Shown in pieces: positions 32,321-41,692 of a DNA stretch of 64,000 nucleotides. The translations under genes and the position numbers were made by a program. The notes under the pieces are model-generated. The model was not told the origin of the DNA. It worked only from the letters and a program-made list of their open reading frames with translations, and did no database searches. The DNA lies in NCBI GenBank assembly GCA_026004215.1, contig BPIR01000002.1:423844-487843 (forward strand). Direction: 5' to 3'. Position 1 is the first letter of the stretch; each line of letters begins with the position of its first letter. Source of the DNA: Candidatus Binatia bacterium (GTDB taxonomy: Bacteria; Desulfobacterota; Binatia; HRBIN30).

Positions 32321-34717
32321 ATGCTGCCGCGCGAATGGATCGAAGGGTATTTGTATTTCTTGCTCCGGCGGCGCCTGGCGGTGTCGCTGGTCGTCGGAGC
32401 CGGAACGTTGTTCTTTATTTGGTTCACCGCCACGCAGCTTACGATCTTCACGAGCTTCTTCGACCTGATGCCACCGAATCACCCGTACATTCAATTGTAC
32501 ATCAAGTACCGTAACATGTTCGGTACGGCCAACCAGCTCGTGATGGTCGTCGAGGCCACGCGGGGAACCATCTTCGACGACCCGAGGATCATCGAGAAAG
32601 TGGACCGGATCACCGTGGACCTGTTGCACAACGTTCCCGGTGTCAATGGAGAGCAGGTGCTGTCCATCACGCACCCGAAACTCAAAACTACTTTAACCTC
32701 CGGATCCGGCATCAAGGTCGTGCCCCTGATGTACCCGCGCCTCCCGCGGGATCAGGAAGATATGGAGTTCCTCCGGCAGAAGGTCTACACGACCGAGGGC
32801 GTGCGCGGTTTCTTCGTATCGCCTGACGACACCGCCACGCTGATTACCGCCGGGTTTTGGGAGGAGTATTTTGACCTCAATACCATGTGGCGGCGGGTGC
32901 AAGAAATCGTGCAACGCGAGGAAGCCGACGGTCTCGTAAAAATCTACGTGGCCGGCCCGCCCGTGCTGTACGCCTACTTCAACGAGGCGCTCGGTAAAAT
33001 GGGCTACGTTTTCATCGCAACCGGCGTGGCCATCGTAGCGCTCCTCTGGTTTTATTTCCGTTCCCTCCAAGGTGTGCTGATCCCGGTATTCTCGGGGTTG
33101 ATGAGCGCCATTTGGGGATTGGGGTTCGCCGGTCTTTGCGGTTTCACGCTCGACCCACTCGTACTCGTAGTGTTCGTCCTGATCACGGCGCGCGCCTTGA
33201 GCCACTCCGTTCAGTCCATGGAACGTTATCACGACGAGTACTTTCTCACCCACAATAAACACGAAGCAATCGTGCGCTCCTACCGGGCCTTGTTCCCACC
33301 CGCCATGGTGTCCATCGTGGCAGATGGTTTAGCCATCCTGACCATCGCTGTTGCCAGCATTCCGCTCATGCAGAAACTCGCTTTCGTGGCGAGCTTCTGG
33401 ATCATCAGTATTTTCCTGAGCGTGGTCACGTTGCATCCGATCATCCTAACGTTTGTCAAGCCACCGAAGATGCACCCGCCCGGCCGGCGTATCTCCGACG
33501 CGATTTACGAGGGCATCAGTCGCGCCCTCATTGCTATGGGACAAGGAAGCCTGCGGTGGTTCGTTGTAGGGCTGTTCGCCGTGACGATGGCGTTCGGCGT
33601 GTACTTTGCCCACAAGCTCAAGACGGGGGACACGGAGCCCGGCGCCGCGCTGCTCTATTACGATCATCCGTACAATGTGGCCTTTCGCAAACTCAACGAA
33701 AAATTCGTCGGAGTCGCCAGTCAGCTCGTGATTATCGCCGAAGGGAAAAAGCCCGAGGCAATCAAGGAAGCGAAAACTCTCAACGACATCGAACTGTTTG
33801 CCCGGCACATGACCCAAGGCGAAGGAGCGAATGGCAACATCACCGCGGCGACCCTGCTTAAAAAAATCTACCGCACGTTTCGCGAGGGAGACCCCAAATG
33901 GGAAATGCTACCGACACGTGATGACCATATCGGCCAGCTATTTTATCTCCTGACCGCGGGCACGAGCCGCGGCGAGATGGATCGGTTTTTCAGCCCGGAC
34001 TACACGAACGCCACGATCGCGATCCTGTATCGGACCTACAACAACGACATCATTCATAGCGCGATCGACCGCGCCAAAGCGTACATCGCGGAGCACAGCC
34101 GCCCCGACGACAGCGTGCGCTATCTCTTGGCCGGAGGCTTACTCGGTATCCTGGCGGCCACCAACGAGGAAGTCGAGTGGTCGTACCGCGTCAACGTGCC
34201 GCTTATTTTTTGTGTCGTCTTTGTCCTGAGCTTCTTGACCTATTGGTCCGTCCTTGGGGCACTGATCGTGATGATCCCCTCCATCGTGGCGCAGCCGCTC
34301 TCCGAAGCCGTGATGTACCTCGCCGGTATCGACTTCAATATCAATTCCCTTCCGGTGGCCGCAGTCGGCATCGGAATCGGCATTGACTACGGGTATTACG
34401 TTCTCAGCCGCATTGTGGAGGAGTACGAGGAAACCAACGACTTTGACGAGGCCAACCGCCGAGCCATTCTCACTACGGGTAAGGCCATCATCTTTACCTG
34501 CACCACGCTGGTCGTCAGTGTGGTGTTCTGGCTGTTCTTTCCCCTTAAGTTCCAAGCCGAGATGGCCTTTGTTTTGATGCTGCTCATGATTTTCCACGCA
34601 GCGGGCGCTTTGTTGTTCATCCCGGCCATGGTCTCTCTCTTGCGCCCGCGCTTCGCCATTGCGCGCGCCGAGCAGCGAGCCGAGGCCGTGCTCTTGCAAG
34701 CAGGCGCAGGCCGTTGA
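32321..34717 (+). CDS. RND/MMPL-family exporter (HpnN-like)
   Basis: The 798-residue inner-membrane transporter belongs to the single-component RND/MMPL group, which moves lipids, hopanoids or other hydrophobic molecules. Two halves each have one helix, a periplasmic loop and five helices. The first bundle includes GYVFIATGVAIVALLWFYF and the sterol-sensing-like region; the second includes GIGIGIDYGYYVLSRIVEEYE, with the intramembrane acidic residues that relay protons. It lies between the YCF48-like propeller (2-bp gap) and the DUF1329 gene (28 bp), a combination known in proteobacteria. Cargo unknown. Confidence 0.92.
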   Translation: MLPREWIEGYLYFLLRRRLAVSLVVGAGTLFFIWFTATQLTIFTSFFDLMPPNHPYIQLYIKYRNMFGTANQLVMVVEATRGTIFDDPRIIEKVDRITVDLLHNVPGVNGEQVLSITHPKLKTTLTSGSGIKVVPLMYPRLPRDQEDMEFLRQKVYTTEGVRGFFVSPDDTATLITAGFWEEYFDLNTMWRRVQEIVQREEADGLVKIYVAGPPVLYAYFNEALGKMGYVFIATGVAIVALLWFYFRSLQGVLIPVFSGLMSAIWGLGFAGLCGFTLDPLVLVVFVLITARALSHSVQSMERYHDEYFLTHNKHEAIVRSYRALFPPAMVSIVADGLAILTIAVASIPLMQKLAFVASFWIISIFLSVVTLHPIILTFVKPPKMHPPGRRISDAIYEGISRALIAMGQGSLRWFVVGLFAVTMAFGVYFAHKLKTGDTEPGAALLYYDHPYNVAFRKLNEKFVGVASQLVIIAEGKKPEAIKEAKTLNDIELFARHMTQGEGANGNITAATLLKKIYRTFREGDPKWEMLPTRDDHIGQLFYLLTAGTSRGEMDRFFSPDYTNATIAILYRTYNNDIIHSAIDRAKAYIAEHSRPDDSVRYLLAGGLLGILAATNEEVEWSYRVNVPLIFCVVFVLSFLTYWSVLGALIVMIPSIVAQPLSEAVMYLAGIDFNINSLPVAAVGIGIGIDYGYYVLSRIVEEYEETNDFDEANRRAILTTGKAIIFTCTTLVVSVVFWLFFPLKFQAEMAFVLMLLMIFHAAGALLFIPAMVSLLRPRFAIARAEQRAEAVLLQAGAGR

Positions 34718-34745
34718 ATGTACTTCCCACAAGCGGAGGAAGGCA

Positions 34746-36101
34746 ATGCGACGAACTCAGAAATGGTTACGCGCTGTGGCGGTTGTGAGCGTGGTTTGCG
34801 CTACAATGTGGCTGGCGCCGCGCAAAGCCTGCGCGACGGACGGAAACGGGCTGGCTCCCGGCACAATGCTAGGCAAAGACAACTGGCAGCTTGCGGAAGA
34901 TCTCTTGCCGCCGGAAATTCTGAAACACTACCGCGAGGGGCACTATCAAAACAAAATCATCGAGTGGCCGGAAGGCATTTACCGTTGGGACCCGCAATTC
35001 CTTGCAGCCACCCAAGCCAACAAGGGGAAGTACGCGATCGCTCCCGAAGGGACGATCATCGAAGTCGCCACCGGAGTTCAGCCACCGTTCATTTACGGTC
35101 TCCCCTTCCCCGAAATCGATGCGAGCCGTGACCCCACAGCCGCAATCAAAATCCTCTGGAACTTCTTTTACCAATATTGGAACGAAGGCAGCAGCCACAA
35201 CCTAGTGTTGCTGGTATGGGTACGGCCTGGAGGAGTCGACCGAGAGGCCATTCAGGACGTATACTTCCAATACTACGACGGGCAAGACCCTGAATACCGT
35301 TTACCCAACCCAAACAATTTTTCGATGCAATTCGTTTCCGTGGCGACCTCGCCTGCCGATCTGCATGGAACGGCCTCTCTCACATGGCGTTACCGTGATC
35401 CGAACAAGCGGGATTCCAACTGGGCTTACGTTCCTGCACTGCGCCGTGTGCGGGCTGTCAGCCCTGCGAACCGCTCGGACGGATTTCTGGGCTCGGACAT
35501 GAGCCAAGACGACGGTCCGTTTTTCGACGGCAAACCTGAGGACTTTACTTGGAAGCTCGTTGGCCAAAAGGAAACCCTCCGCATCGTGGACCCGGAAAGT
35601 TTCGAACGCATGCCGCAAAGGTACTGGCTGCCGGAGGGTGGGTGGCGCACTGTTTGGACGAATCTTCAAGTGGTGGGCTTCCAGACACCGGGATGGCCGG
35701 GAATCGCCTGGGCCCCTGTGCGCGCGGCGCTTGCGAAACGAAAGGTTTGGGTCATCGAAGGAGTGCCTAAGGACCGGTACTATCTGTACGGGCGCGTGGA
35801 ACTGTACATCGACAAAGAAACGTACCAAGGTGCGTGGAACCGCAAGTTCGGATGGAACGGCGAGCACGTCAACACACTACAAGTGGTGGCGTACCAACGC
35901 GACAAGAACACCCGCCCCGATGGAAAGACAGATTATCAATGGTCCTCCCACTTCTCCTTCCAGTGCGCGGAGAATGTGAAGCTGAACCGCGCCACCGTCG
36001 CGGGCCTTCAAGCACCCGGGAAAGACGTGCCCAACGACCGGAAAGTACGCTTCCCGGCTACCTTTTTCGACTCGGCCACTCTCAATCGCTTCGGGAAATA
36101 A
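34746..36101 (+). CDS. DUF1329 outer-membrane/periplasmic protein
   Basis: The 451-residue exported protein has a signal peptide (VAVVSVVCATMWLAPRKACA) and a single large beta-rich domain. Family features seen include LPPEILKHYREGHYQNKI, the ANKGKYAI segment, LTWRYRDPNKRDSNWAYVPALRRVR and the C-terminal FPATFFDSATLNRFGK. DUF1329 proteins are predicted to bind hydrophobic ligands, like lipoprotein or lipid carriers, and partner RND exporters of this kind. GGAGGAAGGC lies directly before the ATG at 34746. It is followed after 3 bp by an enoyl-CoA hydratase gene. Confidence 0.92.
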   Translation: MRRTQKWLRAVAVVSVVCATMWLAPRKACATDGNGLAPGTMLGKDNWQLAEDLLPPEILKHYREGHYQNKIIEWPEGIYRWDPQFLAATQANKGKYAIAPEGTIIEVATGVQPPFIYGLPFPEIDASRDPTAAIKILWNFFYQYWNEGSSHNLVLLVWVRPGGVDREAIQDVYFQYYDGQDPEYRLPNPNNFSMQFVSVATSPADLHGTASLTWRYRDPNKRDSNWAYVPALRRVRAVSPANRSDGFLGSDMSQDDGPFFDGKPEDFTWKLVGQKETLRIVDPESFERMPQRYWLPEGGWRTVWTNLQVVGFQTPGWPGIAWAPVRAALAKRKVWVIEGVPKDRYYLYGRVELYIDKETYQGAWNRKFGWNGEHVNTLQVVAYQRDKNTRPDGKTDYQWSSHFSFQCAENVKLNRATVAGLQAPGKDVPNDRKVRFPATFFDSATLNRFGK

Positions 36102-36104
36102 CCC

Positions 36105-36899
36105 ATGGCAGAATTCGAAACGATTACGTACCGGTTGGACAATAACGTTGCCTGGGTCACTTTGAATCGCCCGGAGCAACGCAACGCCGTGAACGCCACG
36201 ATGCGCGAGGAGCTGATCCGGGTGCTTTCCAACGCCCAAACCGATGCGGAAATTCGCGCGTTGGTGTTGACCGGAGCTGGCAAGGGTTTTTGCACGGGAG
36301 CGGACTTGTCGGGCTCGCGCGGACAAGGGCCGCAAGGTCCCGGGGCAACGCGCATGGTGATGAAAGGAAGCTCCCAACGGTTGATTCGTACCTTGTGGGA
36401 GCTGGAAAAACCCGTGGTGTGCGCGGTCAATGGAGTGGCGGCGGGGCTGGGAGCGCACCTCGCCTTTGCGTCGGACTTCGTCATCGCCTCGAGCGAGGCA
36501 CGATTTATCGAAATCTTTGTCCGCCGTGGCTTGTGCGTGGATGCAGGCGGCGCTTTCCTTCTGCCCCGTCTGATCGGCCTCCAGCGGGCAAAGGAACTGG
36601 TGTTCTTTGGAGACGAACTCAGCGCAGAAGAGGCACATCGCTGGGGCCTCGTCAGCCGAGTGGTACAGCCCAGCGATCTGGAACGCACCGCACGCGAGTG
36701 GGCAGAACGCTTGGCGAAAGGACCTACGCTAGCTCTCGGCTTTTCCAAACGGCTGCTCCACCGGTCGTTGGATGGCGACCTGGAAACGTGCCTCGAGGAA
36801 GAAGGACTCGCTCAAGCGATCGTCGCACAGTCCGAGGATCTTCGCGAAGGCGTGCAGGCCTTTTTGGAGCGGCGGCCACCTGTCTTCAAGGGGCGTTAG
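36105..36899 (+). CDS. Enoyl-CoA hydratase/isomerase family protein
   Basis: The 264-residue crotonase-fold enzyme acts on acyl-CoA thioesters. The oxyanion hole is formed by GAGKGFCTGADLSG and by VAAGLGAHLAFASDFVIAS. In the catalytic region VDAGGAFLLPRLIG the position that often carries the second glutamate is not obvious, so the reaction may be isomerisation, hydration or something else. It begins 3 bp after the DUF1329 gene. The link with an exporter of hydrophobic compounds points to metabolism of a lipid, terpenoid or steroid acyl-CoA, by inference. Confidence 0.92.
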   Translation: MAEFETITYRLDNNVAWVTLNRPEQRNAVNATMREELIRVLSNAQTDAEIRALVLTGAGKGFCTGADLSGSRGQGPQGPGATRMVMKGSSQRLIRTLWELEKPVVCAVNGVAAGLGAHLAFASDFVIASSEARFIEIFVRRGLCVDAGGAFLLPRLIGLQRAKELVFFGDELSAEEAHRWGLVSRVVQPSDLERTAREWAERLAKGPTLALGFSKRLLHRSLDGDLETCLEEEGLAQAIVAQSEDLREGVQAFLERRPPVFKGR

Positions 36900-37080
36900 G
36901 CCCCAGCGGATTCTATGGACGAGAGGCAAAGCGCAGCAGCCGCCTCGCTCTAGCGACAGGAGCCCGAGTGGGCACGGCAGCCGATAGGGCCCATGGCTTC
37001 TTTCTCCCGGATCCGCGCCCCTCTTTCGACCACCCAGCTTCGTGACCCCTCGCAACAGACGATGCTCGCTGACGGCGCCC

Positions 37081-37746
37081 TCACGGCAACGGCTTCCCCC
37101 ATGAATCCAGCGAAACAAATTTTCGCACAGGCAAGCGCTTCGCTGGCTTGAAGTCCTCGCCCGTGAAATACGCTACCGGTAGCAACGCAACCTGGGTGAC
37201 GTGTTCGGGAATTTCCAACACCGCAGCCGCCTCTTTTTCGTACATCAAGTGCAACGTGGTCCAAGCCGACCCCAATCCTCGTGAGCGCAAGGCTAACATC
37301 AACGACCACACCGCAGGCAAAATCGAGCCGTACAAAGAGGCCTGCATGACGACCGGTCCATTTTCCGCGCGCCCCTCGACACACGGAACGATGTGCATCG
37401 GCACCTCGTGGAGATGCTCGGCCAAATACGTCGCCGACTCGACAATCCGCAGCGTTTGCTCCCGCCGCGGGTCCCCCTCGCGTAATTGCGGCGCGTTGGT
37501 GTTCAACTCTCGGTACAAGGAGAAGGCTTGGCGATACAGTTCGGCCAGTCGTTTGCGCTTCTCTGCATCGACCACCAGTACAAAGTGCCAATTCTGTGCA
37601 TTCGACCCGGTCGGCGCTTGAATCGCAATCTCGATGCAACGCTCCACCACGTCGAGGGGAACAGGCCGGGTAAGGTCAAGTCGCTTGCGAACGGACCGCG
37701 TCGTCGTCAACAAGTGATCCACAGTGGTTAGATCCAATTCCTTCAT
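37081..37746 (-). CDS. Nitroreductase-family flavoprotein
   Basis: A 221-residue FMN-dependent oxidoreductase. TTRSVRKRLDLTRPVPLDVVERC and QAPTGSNAQNWHFVLV form the FMN-phosphate site, while SILPAVWSLMLALRSRGLGSAW and LLPVAYFTGEDFKPAKR are the C-terminal helix and the loop that closes the site. Physiological substrates range from nitroaromatics and quinones to enones. It stands alone, convergent with the enoyl-CoA hydratase and divergent from the YqiA-like gene by 107 bp. No substrate hint. Confidence 0.92.
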   Translation of the reverse strand: MKELDLTTVDHLLTTTRSVRKRLDLTRPVPLDVVERCIEIAIQAPTGSNAQNWHFVLVVDAEKRKRLAELYRQAFSLYRELNTNAPQLREGDPRREQTLRIVESATYLAEHLHEVPMHIVPCVEGRAENGPVVMQASLYGSILPAVWSLMLALRSRGLGSAWTTLHLMYEKEAAAVLEIPEHVTQVALLPVAYFTGEDFKPAKRLPVRKFVSLDSWGKPLP

Positions 37747-37853
37747 TCTCTTCCCTCCAAATTCATGTGCCGGCGGCCGCTAAAGCTCGGCACGATACGA
37801 ACCACGGCGCAAGGGCCTTCCCTTTACCTGTCTTTTGGGGCACGTACAACGAA

Positions 37854-38366
37854 ATGGCATCACGGGTCCGCCTGCAATTCATCCATGGCCTGGAAGGCAG
37901 CCCTCAAGGGACCAAGGCACGTTTGTTTGCCCAGCATTTCCATGCCTGTACACCCTCGATGGACACCAGTAACTTCCTTGCTTGCGTCGAGCTCCACGCG
38001 CAGGTCGTCGAACAGTTCCGGCCAGACGTATTGGTGGGGTCGTCCTTCGGTGGCGCCGTGGCAGTCGCCTTGTTGCACCGCAAGGCATGGAGCGGTCCGA
38101 CGCTGCTGCTTGCCCCGGCGGTGTACCACTACGATGTGCCTCGTTTCTTGCCTCCGGGTGTCCCTGTTTGGATCGTCCATGGCACGCGCGATACTGTCGT
38201 CCGGATCGAAGACAGCCGCGCGCTGGCGCAAACCGGCACTCCGGGACTGGTCCGACTCATCGAAGTCGACGACGACCACGCCCTGTCGGACACCGTGGCG
38301 CGAAGCGAACTGATTGCCATCGTGTCGGAACTGGTCGAGCAGTATTGCCCGGGCCAAAAGACTTGA
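37854..38366 (+). CDS. YqiA-like (UPF0227) alpha/beta hydrolase
   Basis: This 170-residue protein is the compact alpha/beta hydrolase found in YqiA esterases. The first loop is FIHGLEGSPQGTKARLF, the nucleophile Ser lies in VGSSFGGAVAV, the Asp in HGTRDTVV and the His in DDDHALSD. ATG 37854 starts the conserved core; the frame is open to 37767 but those residues are not like the family. YqiA family members hydrolyse short acyl esters. It is convergent with the GH5 gene (54 bp). Confidence 0.85.
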   Translation: MASRVRLQFIHGLEGSPQGTKARLFAQHFHACTPSMDTSNFLACVELHAQVVEQFRPDVLVGSSFGGAVAVALLHRKAWSGPTLLLAPAVYHYDVPRFLPPGVPVWIVHGTRDTVVRIEDSRALAQTGTPGLVRLIEVDDDHALSDTVARSELIAIVSELVEQYCPGQKT

Positions 38367-38420
38367 CCGACTCCATTGGTGCGAGCGAGCTCACCTCTAG
38401 GGGGTTCGGAACAACCAATT

Positions 38421-39941
38421 TTACGTTGGCGGAGTCAGCACGACTCGGTAGCGACCTTCGACGGTCGGGTATACCCGGAAGCCACCGGCAACACGCTCGA
38501 TCCGCGCCGTTTTAACGCCGTCCCCAGAAATCCAGGGTACACGGCCGTTCCCCGGGTACCAAATGTCAGCCACCCCCGCAGTTCCGGTTGCTCCCTCGAT
38601 TTCCAACCGAGAAGACTCCGGGTCGCTGGATAGGCTCAGCAGTCGCCCAGGGACTCCTCGCGGGTACGGTCGCGACAGAACCGCCACCCACTCCGGCACC
38701 AACCCTAGGTCTTCATTTGCCGGGCAGGCAGTGTAGCGCAGGTGAATTAGAAGACTCGCCGGGGTTCCACCGGGGATCCCGATGCTGTGGGGATCTCCGC
38801 ACGACTGCTTCCACTGCCACCATGCACCACCTACTTTGTGGCGATCTTCCTCCGCCGCATAACGTGCCACACGCGACTTGTTGGCAGCCGGATCCGAAAA
38901 CCATCCGTACTCACCAATCCAAAATGCCACCTGATAAAGCTCGGCATCCGCACGAGCCTTTTCAAAGACTTGCTCGATCGTCAGTGGGTTGAAACCGGTA
39001 ATGGACTCCGCGTAGTTATGCGGAGCAAACACCAAGTGCGGATCCGCCATCACTTGCGGGTCCGGCAATGACCCGTCTACCGGCCAAAGCACAACCGGCT
39101 CGAAGAACACGATGTGTGGAAAGCCGCCGGCGGCTCGCTCGGCCTCCCGAATCGCCGGAATCAACCGCCCGTATAGCCCCGTCAGCTTCACCCCCGAACC
39201 AATGATGTTGTTCCCCCAATGCGGCTCGTTGAACAAGTCATAACCCGCTACCCCAGCCTCACGCGCAAACGCTCCGGCTAGATACGCCCACGTCCGCACA
39301 AACGCCGTCTGGATCCCTTCCCGGTCGGCATAAAAATTCTCGAACGCTTGCGAAACCGCCGGGGACAACTCCCGCACCCCAGGGCTGCGGCAGGTGCTGC
39401 GACCATCGGTGATCGTCGCCCACTGCGGAGCTCCATCCCACCCAATGGCCGGCTCCCGCGTGCCCCCACAATTCGTTCCCGCCGGCGTCGCAATGTACTT
39501 CCCCCACGCATCCTGGTGCATGTCCAGCACCACATACAGCCCGGCTGTGTTCGCCCACCGCACCGCTTGCCGAATCCGCCCCAAGTAGTTGGCGTCGTGC
39601 CGCCCCGGCTGCGGCTCCAACGCCGACCAACTCACAATCAGTCGCACCACGTTGAAACCGAGCGCCGCCATCTCGCGAAAATCCTCTTCGCTCAGCGGCA
39701 ACACCGGAGGCAGCTCCGCATTGTCCTGGTAGTAATCCCCCAAACTATTCACGTTCACCCCGCGCAACAGCACCTGCCGGCCTTCACTGTCATAAATCCC
39801 TGCGTCCGCACCGCGCCGCGCTGTCAGCGGCAAAAGCCCCTCCATCGGCGCCTCCCCGTCGTCGCCACAACCGAAACCCAACCAAAGAATACACAGCAGA
39901 ACGAAAGCCGCACTGGCGCCCAATTCCCGTAGCCTATACAT
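38421..39941 (-). CDS. GH5-family glycosidase, endoglycoceramidase-like, probable lipoprotein
   Basis: The 506-residue enzyme has an N-terminal signal ending in LGFGC (possible lipobox) followed by GDDGE. The (beta/alpha)8 barrel shows LLRGVNVNSLGDYYQDN, VVLDMHQDAWGKYIA, the acid/base Glu of DLFNEPHWG, the substrate His in APHNYAE and the nucleophile Glu of WIGEYGWF. The start and DMHQD motif resemble endoglycosylceramidases, which release oligosaccharide from glycolipids; a beta-glucanase is also possible. A beta-sandwich of about 90 residues ends the protein. It is divergent from the receiver-domain gene. ATG 39941 is chosen for the signal peptide. Confidence 0.87.
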   Translation of the reverse strand: MYRLRELGASAAFVLLCILWLGFGCGDDGEAPMEGLLPLTARRGADAGIYDSEGRQVLLRGVNVNSLGDYYQDNAELPPVLPLSEEDFREMAALGFNVVRLIVSWSALEPQPGRHDANYLGRIRQAVRWANTAGLYVVLDMHQDAWGKYIATPAGTNCGGTREPAIGWDGAPQWATITDGRSTCRSPGVRELSPAVSQAFENFYADREGIQTAFVRTWAYLAGAFAREAGVAGYDLFNEPHWGNNIIGSGVKLTGLYGRLIPAIREAERAAGGFPHIVFFEPVVLWPVDGSLPDPQVMADPHLVFAPHNYAESITGFNPLTIEQVFEKARADAELYQVAFWIGEYGWFSDPAANKSRVARYAAEEDRHKVGGAWWQWKQSCGDPHSIGIPGGTPASLLIHLRYTACPANEDLGLVPEWVAVLSRPYPRGVPGRLLSLSSDPESSRLEIEGATGTAGVADIWYPGNGRVPWISGDGVKTARIERVAGGFRVYPTVEGRYRVVLTPPT

Positions 39942-40072
39942 TCTCACCCCTGTTGAAGAGCGTCGCGAAACCGACGCTTTCCCAACTTGCATCTAACTGT
40001 TGCCACCACTGCAAAGGCCAGGCAACGCCTGGCGCACGCTCGTAAGCTGCCTCCGCACCAAAGGGCTCCTCC

Positions 40073-41665
40073 TTGGCATACCGATTGGTACTCGTGCGCG
40101 CCAGGAGTCGGTTTACAGTGGCAGGGCGAATTATTCAGCTTGTTGGTCGCAAGAATGCCGCCTCTTTCCATCGCCACGGCCTCGTCGCCGCGCCGGCGCA
40201 AGTCATTTCCAGCGAACTGCCACGAACACAGCAAATTGCACTCGCAAGCGGCGACCCGGATCCCGCCTTAACGGAAGAGGATTACGCACGCGCCTTAGCC
40301 TGCCGTGCCCGCTTGCCTTATACCGACTTGACCACGATGCGCCTGGATCTCGCCCTTGCCAACGTCATCAAACGCACGTTTGCTTTGCGCTATGCGTGTG
40401 CGCCGTTCGAAAATCACTCGTCCTGGTTGTCGGTTGCGGCAGCCTATCCGCTGGATGGCGACGCCCTTCGCCTCTTGCACTTTGCGGCGGGCCGAGCAGT
40501 GTCTCTTGCGATTGCACCGCAGGCGGACGTGCGCGTGGCCCAGATCCGTTTGTATGACAGCGAGAAAATTCTGGGCACTTACATGGCCCAAGTAAACGAG
40601 CCGGCGGAAGTCAAAGTTTCGGAACCGTCTGTAGCCCTCGCCACTCCGTCCACCGATGCCAAGCTCCCGCCCGTTGTTGCCCAAATTCTTGCGTCGGTGG
40701 CCGTAGATGGGTTTGCGCGGCGCGCGCACGCGGTGGAACTGACCGTCGGGAGCGGCATCACCACTGTGTACCACCTGCAAGGATCCGACTGGAAACCCGC
40801 GTTCTCCTGGCCTGGATGGGTCGGATCGCTGCTGTGCTCTTGGTGCCGATTTGCGGGTGGCACGACAAGTGATCAGCAGCTTCGGGTTCAGTGGCGCGCC
40901 CAAACAATCTTGCTGCGCTGGCAAGTAGCGGCAGCCAACTTGTCCCTGCAAATCCATCCGGTCGTACCGCCAGCGACTCGTCCGGCACCCGCCCGCCCAG
41001 CTCTAACCGGCTTTGCCTGCCCCCATTGTGGCACAACCACACTCCATCAGAGCACGCTCTGCCCGCAATGCCGCATGCCGCTCTGGCGGCTTTGCCGGCG
41101 TTGTGGAGGGCGGATGCATGCCTCGCAACACGCTTGTCCTTGCTGCGGCGCAGCCGCGACCCCTGCGCCTGCGGCAACTGCGGCGGTCCCCCTCGCGCCC
41201 ACGGGTTCCTCCCTGCGCAATCGACCCGTGGGCGCGCCGCCGACCCCGCTGCACATCCTGGTCGTAGACGATCAGCCAGACGTGCGTCTGTGCCTGACCA
41301 GCGCGCTGCAACGCTTACCCGTACGAATTGCCGCCGCTGGCGGCGGTGAAGAAGCCCTACAGATGATCGAGCAGAACCCTCCGCACTTGATCGTGCTCGA
41401 CCTGGTGATGCCGGGTCTGGATGGCTTCGCGGTGGCGGAACGTTTGCGAGCTGCTCTGCGAACAACTTTTATTCCGATCCTCGCGGTTACCGTTCTCGAT
41501 CCCTTCGATACTCGCGTGCAGCAAGCTTTGGGGCCGGACGATATGTGCTTACAGAAACCTTTTGCTCGACATCACTTTCTCCAGCGAGTTCTTCGCATGA
41601 TTCGCTTGAACTATGCGCTGCAACTCGAAGGCAGCCACAACGGCAGGCCGGAGACGACGCTGTAG
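40073..41665 (+). CDS. GspE-N (MshEN)/zinc-ribbon/receiver fusion protein
   Basis: A 530-residue mosaic. Residues about 55-165 read like the N-terminal MshEN domain of GspE/PilB (ALTEEDYARALACRARLPY, then ADVRVAQIRLY), a module that can bind c-di-GMP. Residues 205-300 resemble the second GspE N domain. A double zinc ribbon follows (CPHCG, CPQC, CRRCGG, CPCCG, about 315-360), then a Pro/Ala linker and a receiver domain (398-515) with acidic pocket VVDDQ, phospho-Asp D443 in IVLDLVMPG, switch Thr in AVT and KPF. There is no ATPase domain. The TTG start is uncertain (GTG 40118 possible). An Hpt gene follows by 27 bp. Confidence 0.78.
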   Translation: MAYRLVLVRARSRFTVAGRIIQLVGRKNAASFHRHGLVAAPAQVISSELPRTQQIALASGDPDPALTEEDYARALACRARLPYTDLTTMRLDLALANVIKRTFALRYACAPFENHSSWLSVAAAYPLDGDALRLLHFAAGRAVSLAIAPQADVRVAQIRLYDSEKILGTYMAQVNEPAEVKVSEPSVALATPSTDAKLPPVVAQILASVAVDGFARRAHAVELTVGSGITTVYHLQGSDWKPAFSWPGWVGSLLCSWCRFAGGTTSDQQLRVQWRAQTILLRWQVAAANLSLQIHPVVPPATRPAPARPALTGFACPHCGTTTLHQSTLCPQCRMPLWRLCRRCGGRMHASQHACPCCGAAATPAPAATAAVPLAPTGSSLRNRPVGAPPTPLHILVVDDQPDVRLCLTSALQRLPVRIAAAGGGEEALQMIEQNPPHLIVLDLVMPGLDGFAVAERLRAALRTTFIPILAVTVLDPFDTRVQQALGPDDMCLQKPFARHHFLQRVLRMIRLNYALQLEGSHNGRPETTL

Positions 41666-41692
41666 AAGTCCACAACTGCAATGGAGGATACC

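Noticed and set aside
39990..40072. Possible c-di-GMP riboswitch before the GspE-N/receiver gene
   Set aside because: A GCAAAG stretch is present but the other conserved blocks of the class are not in place.
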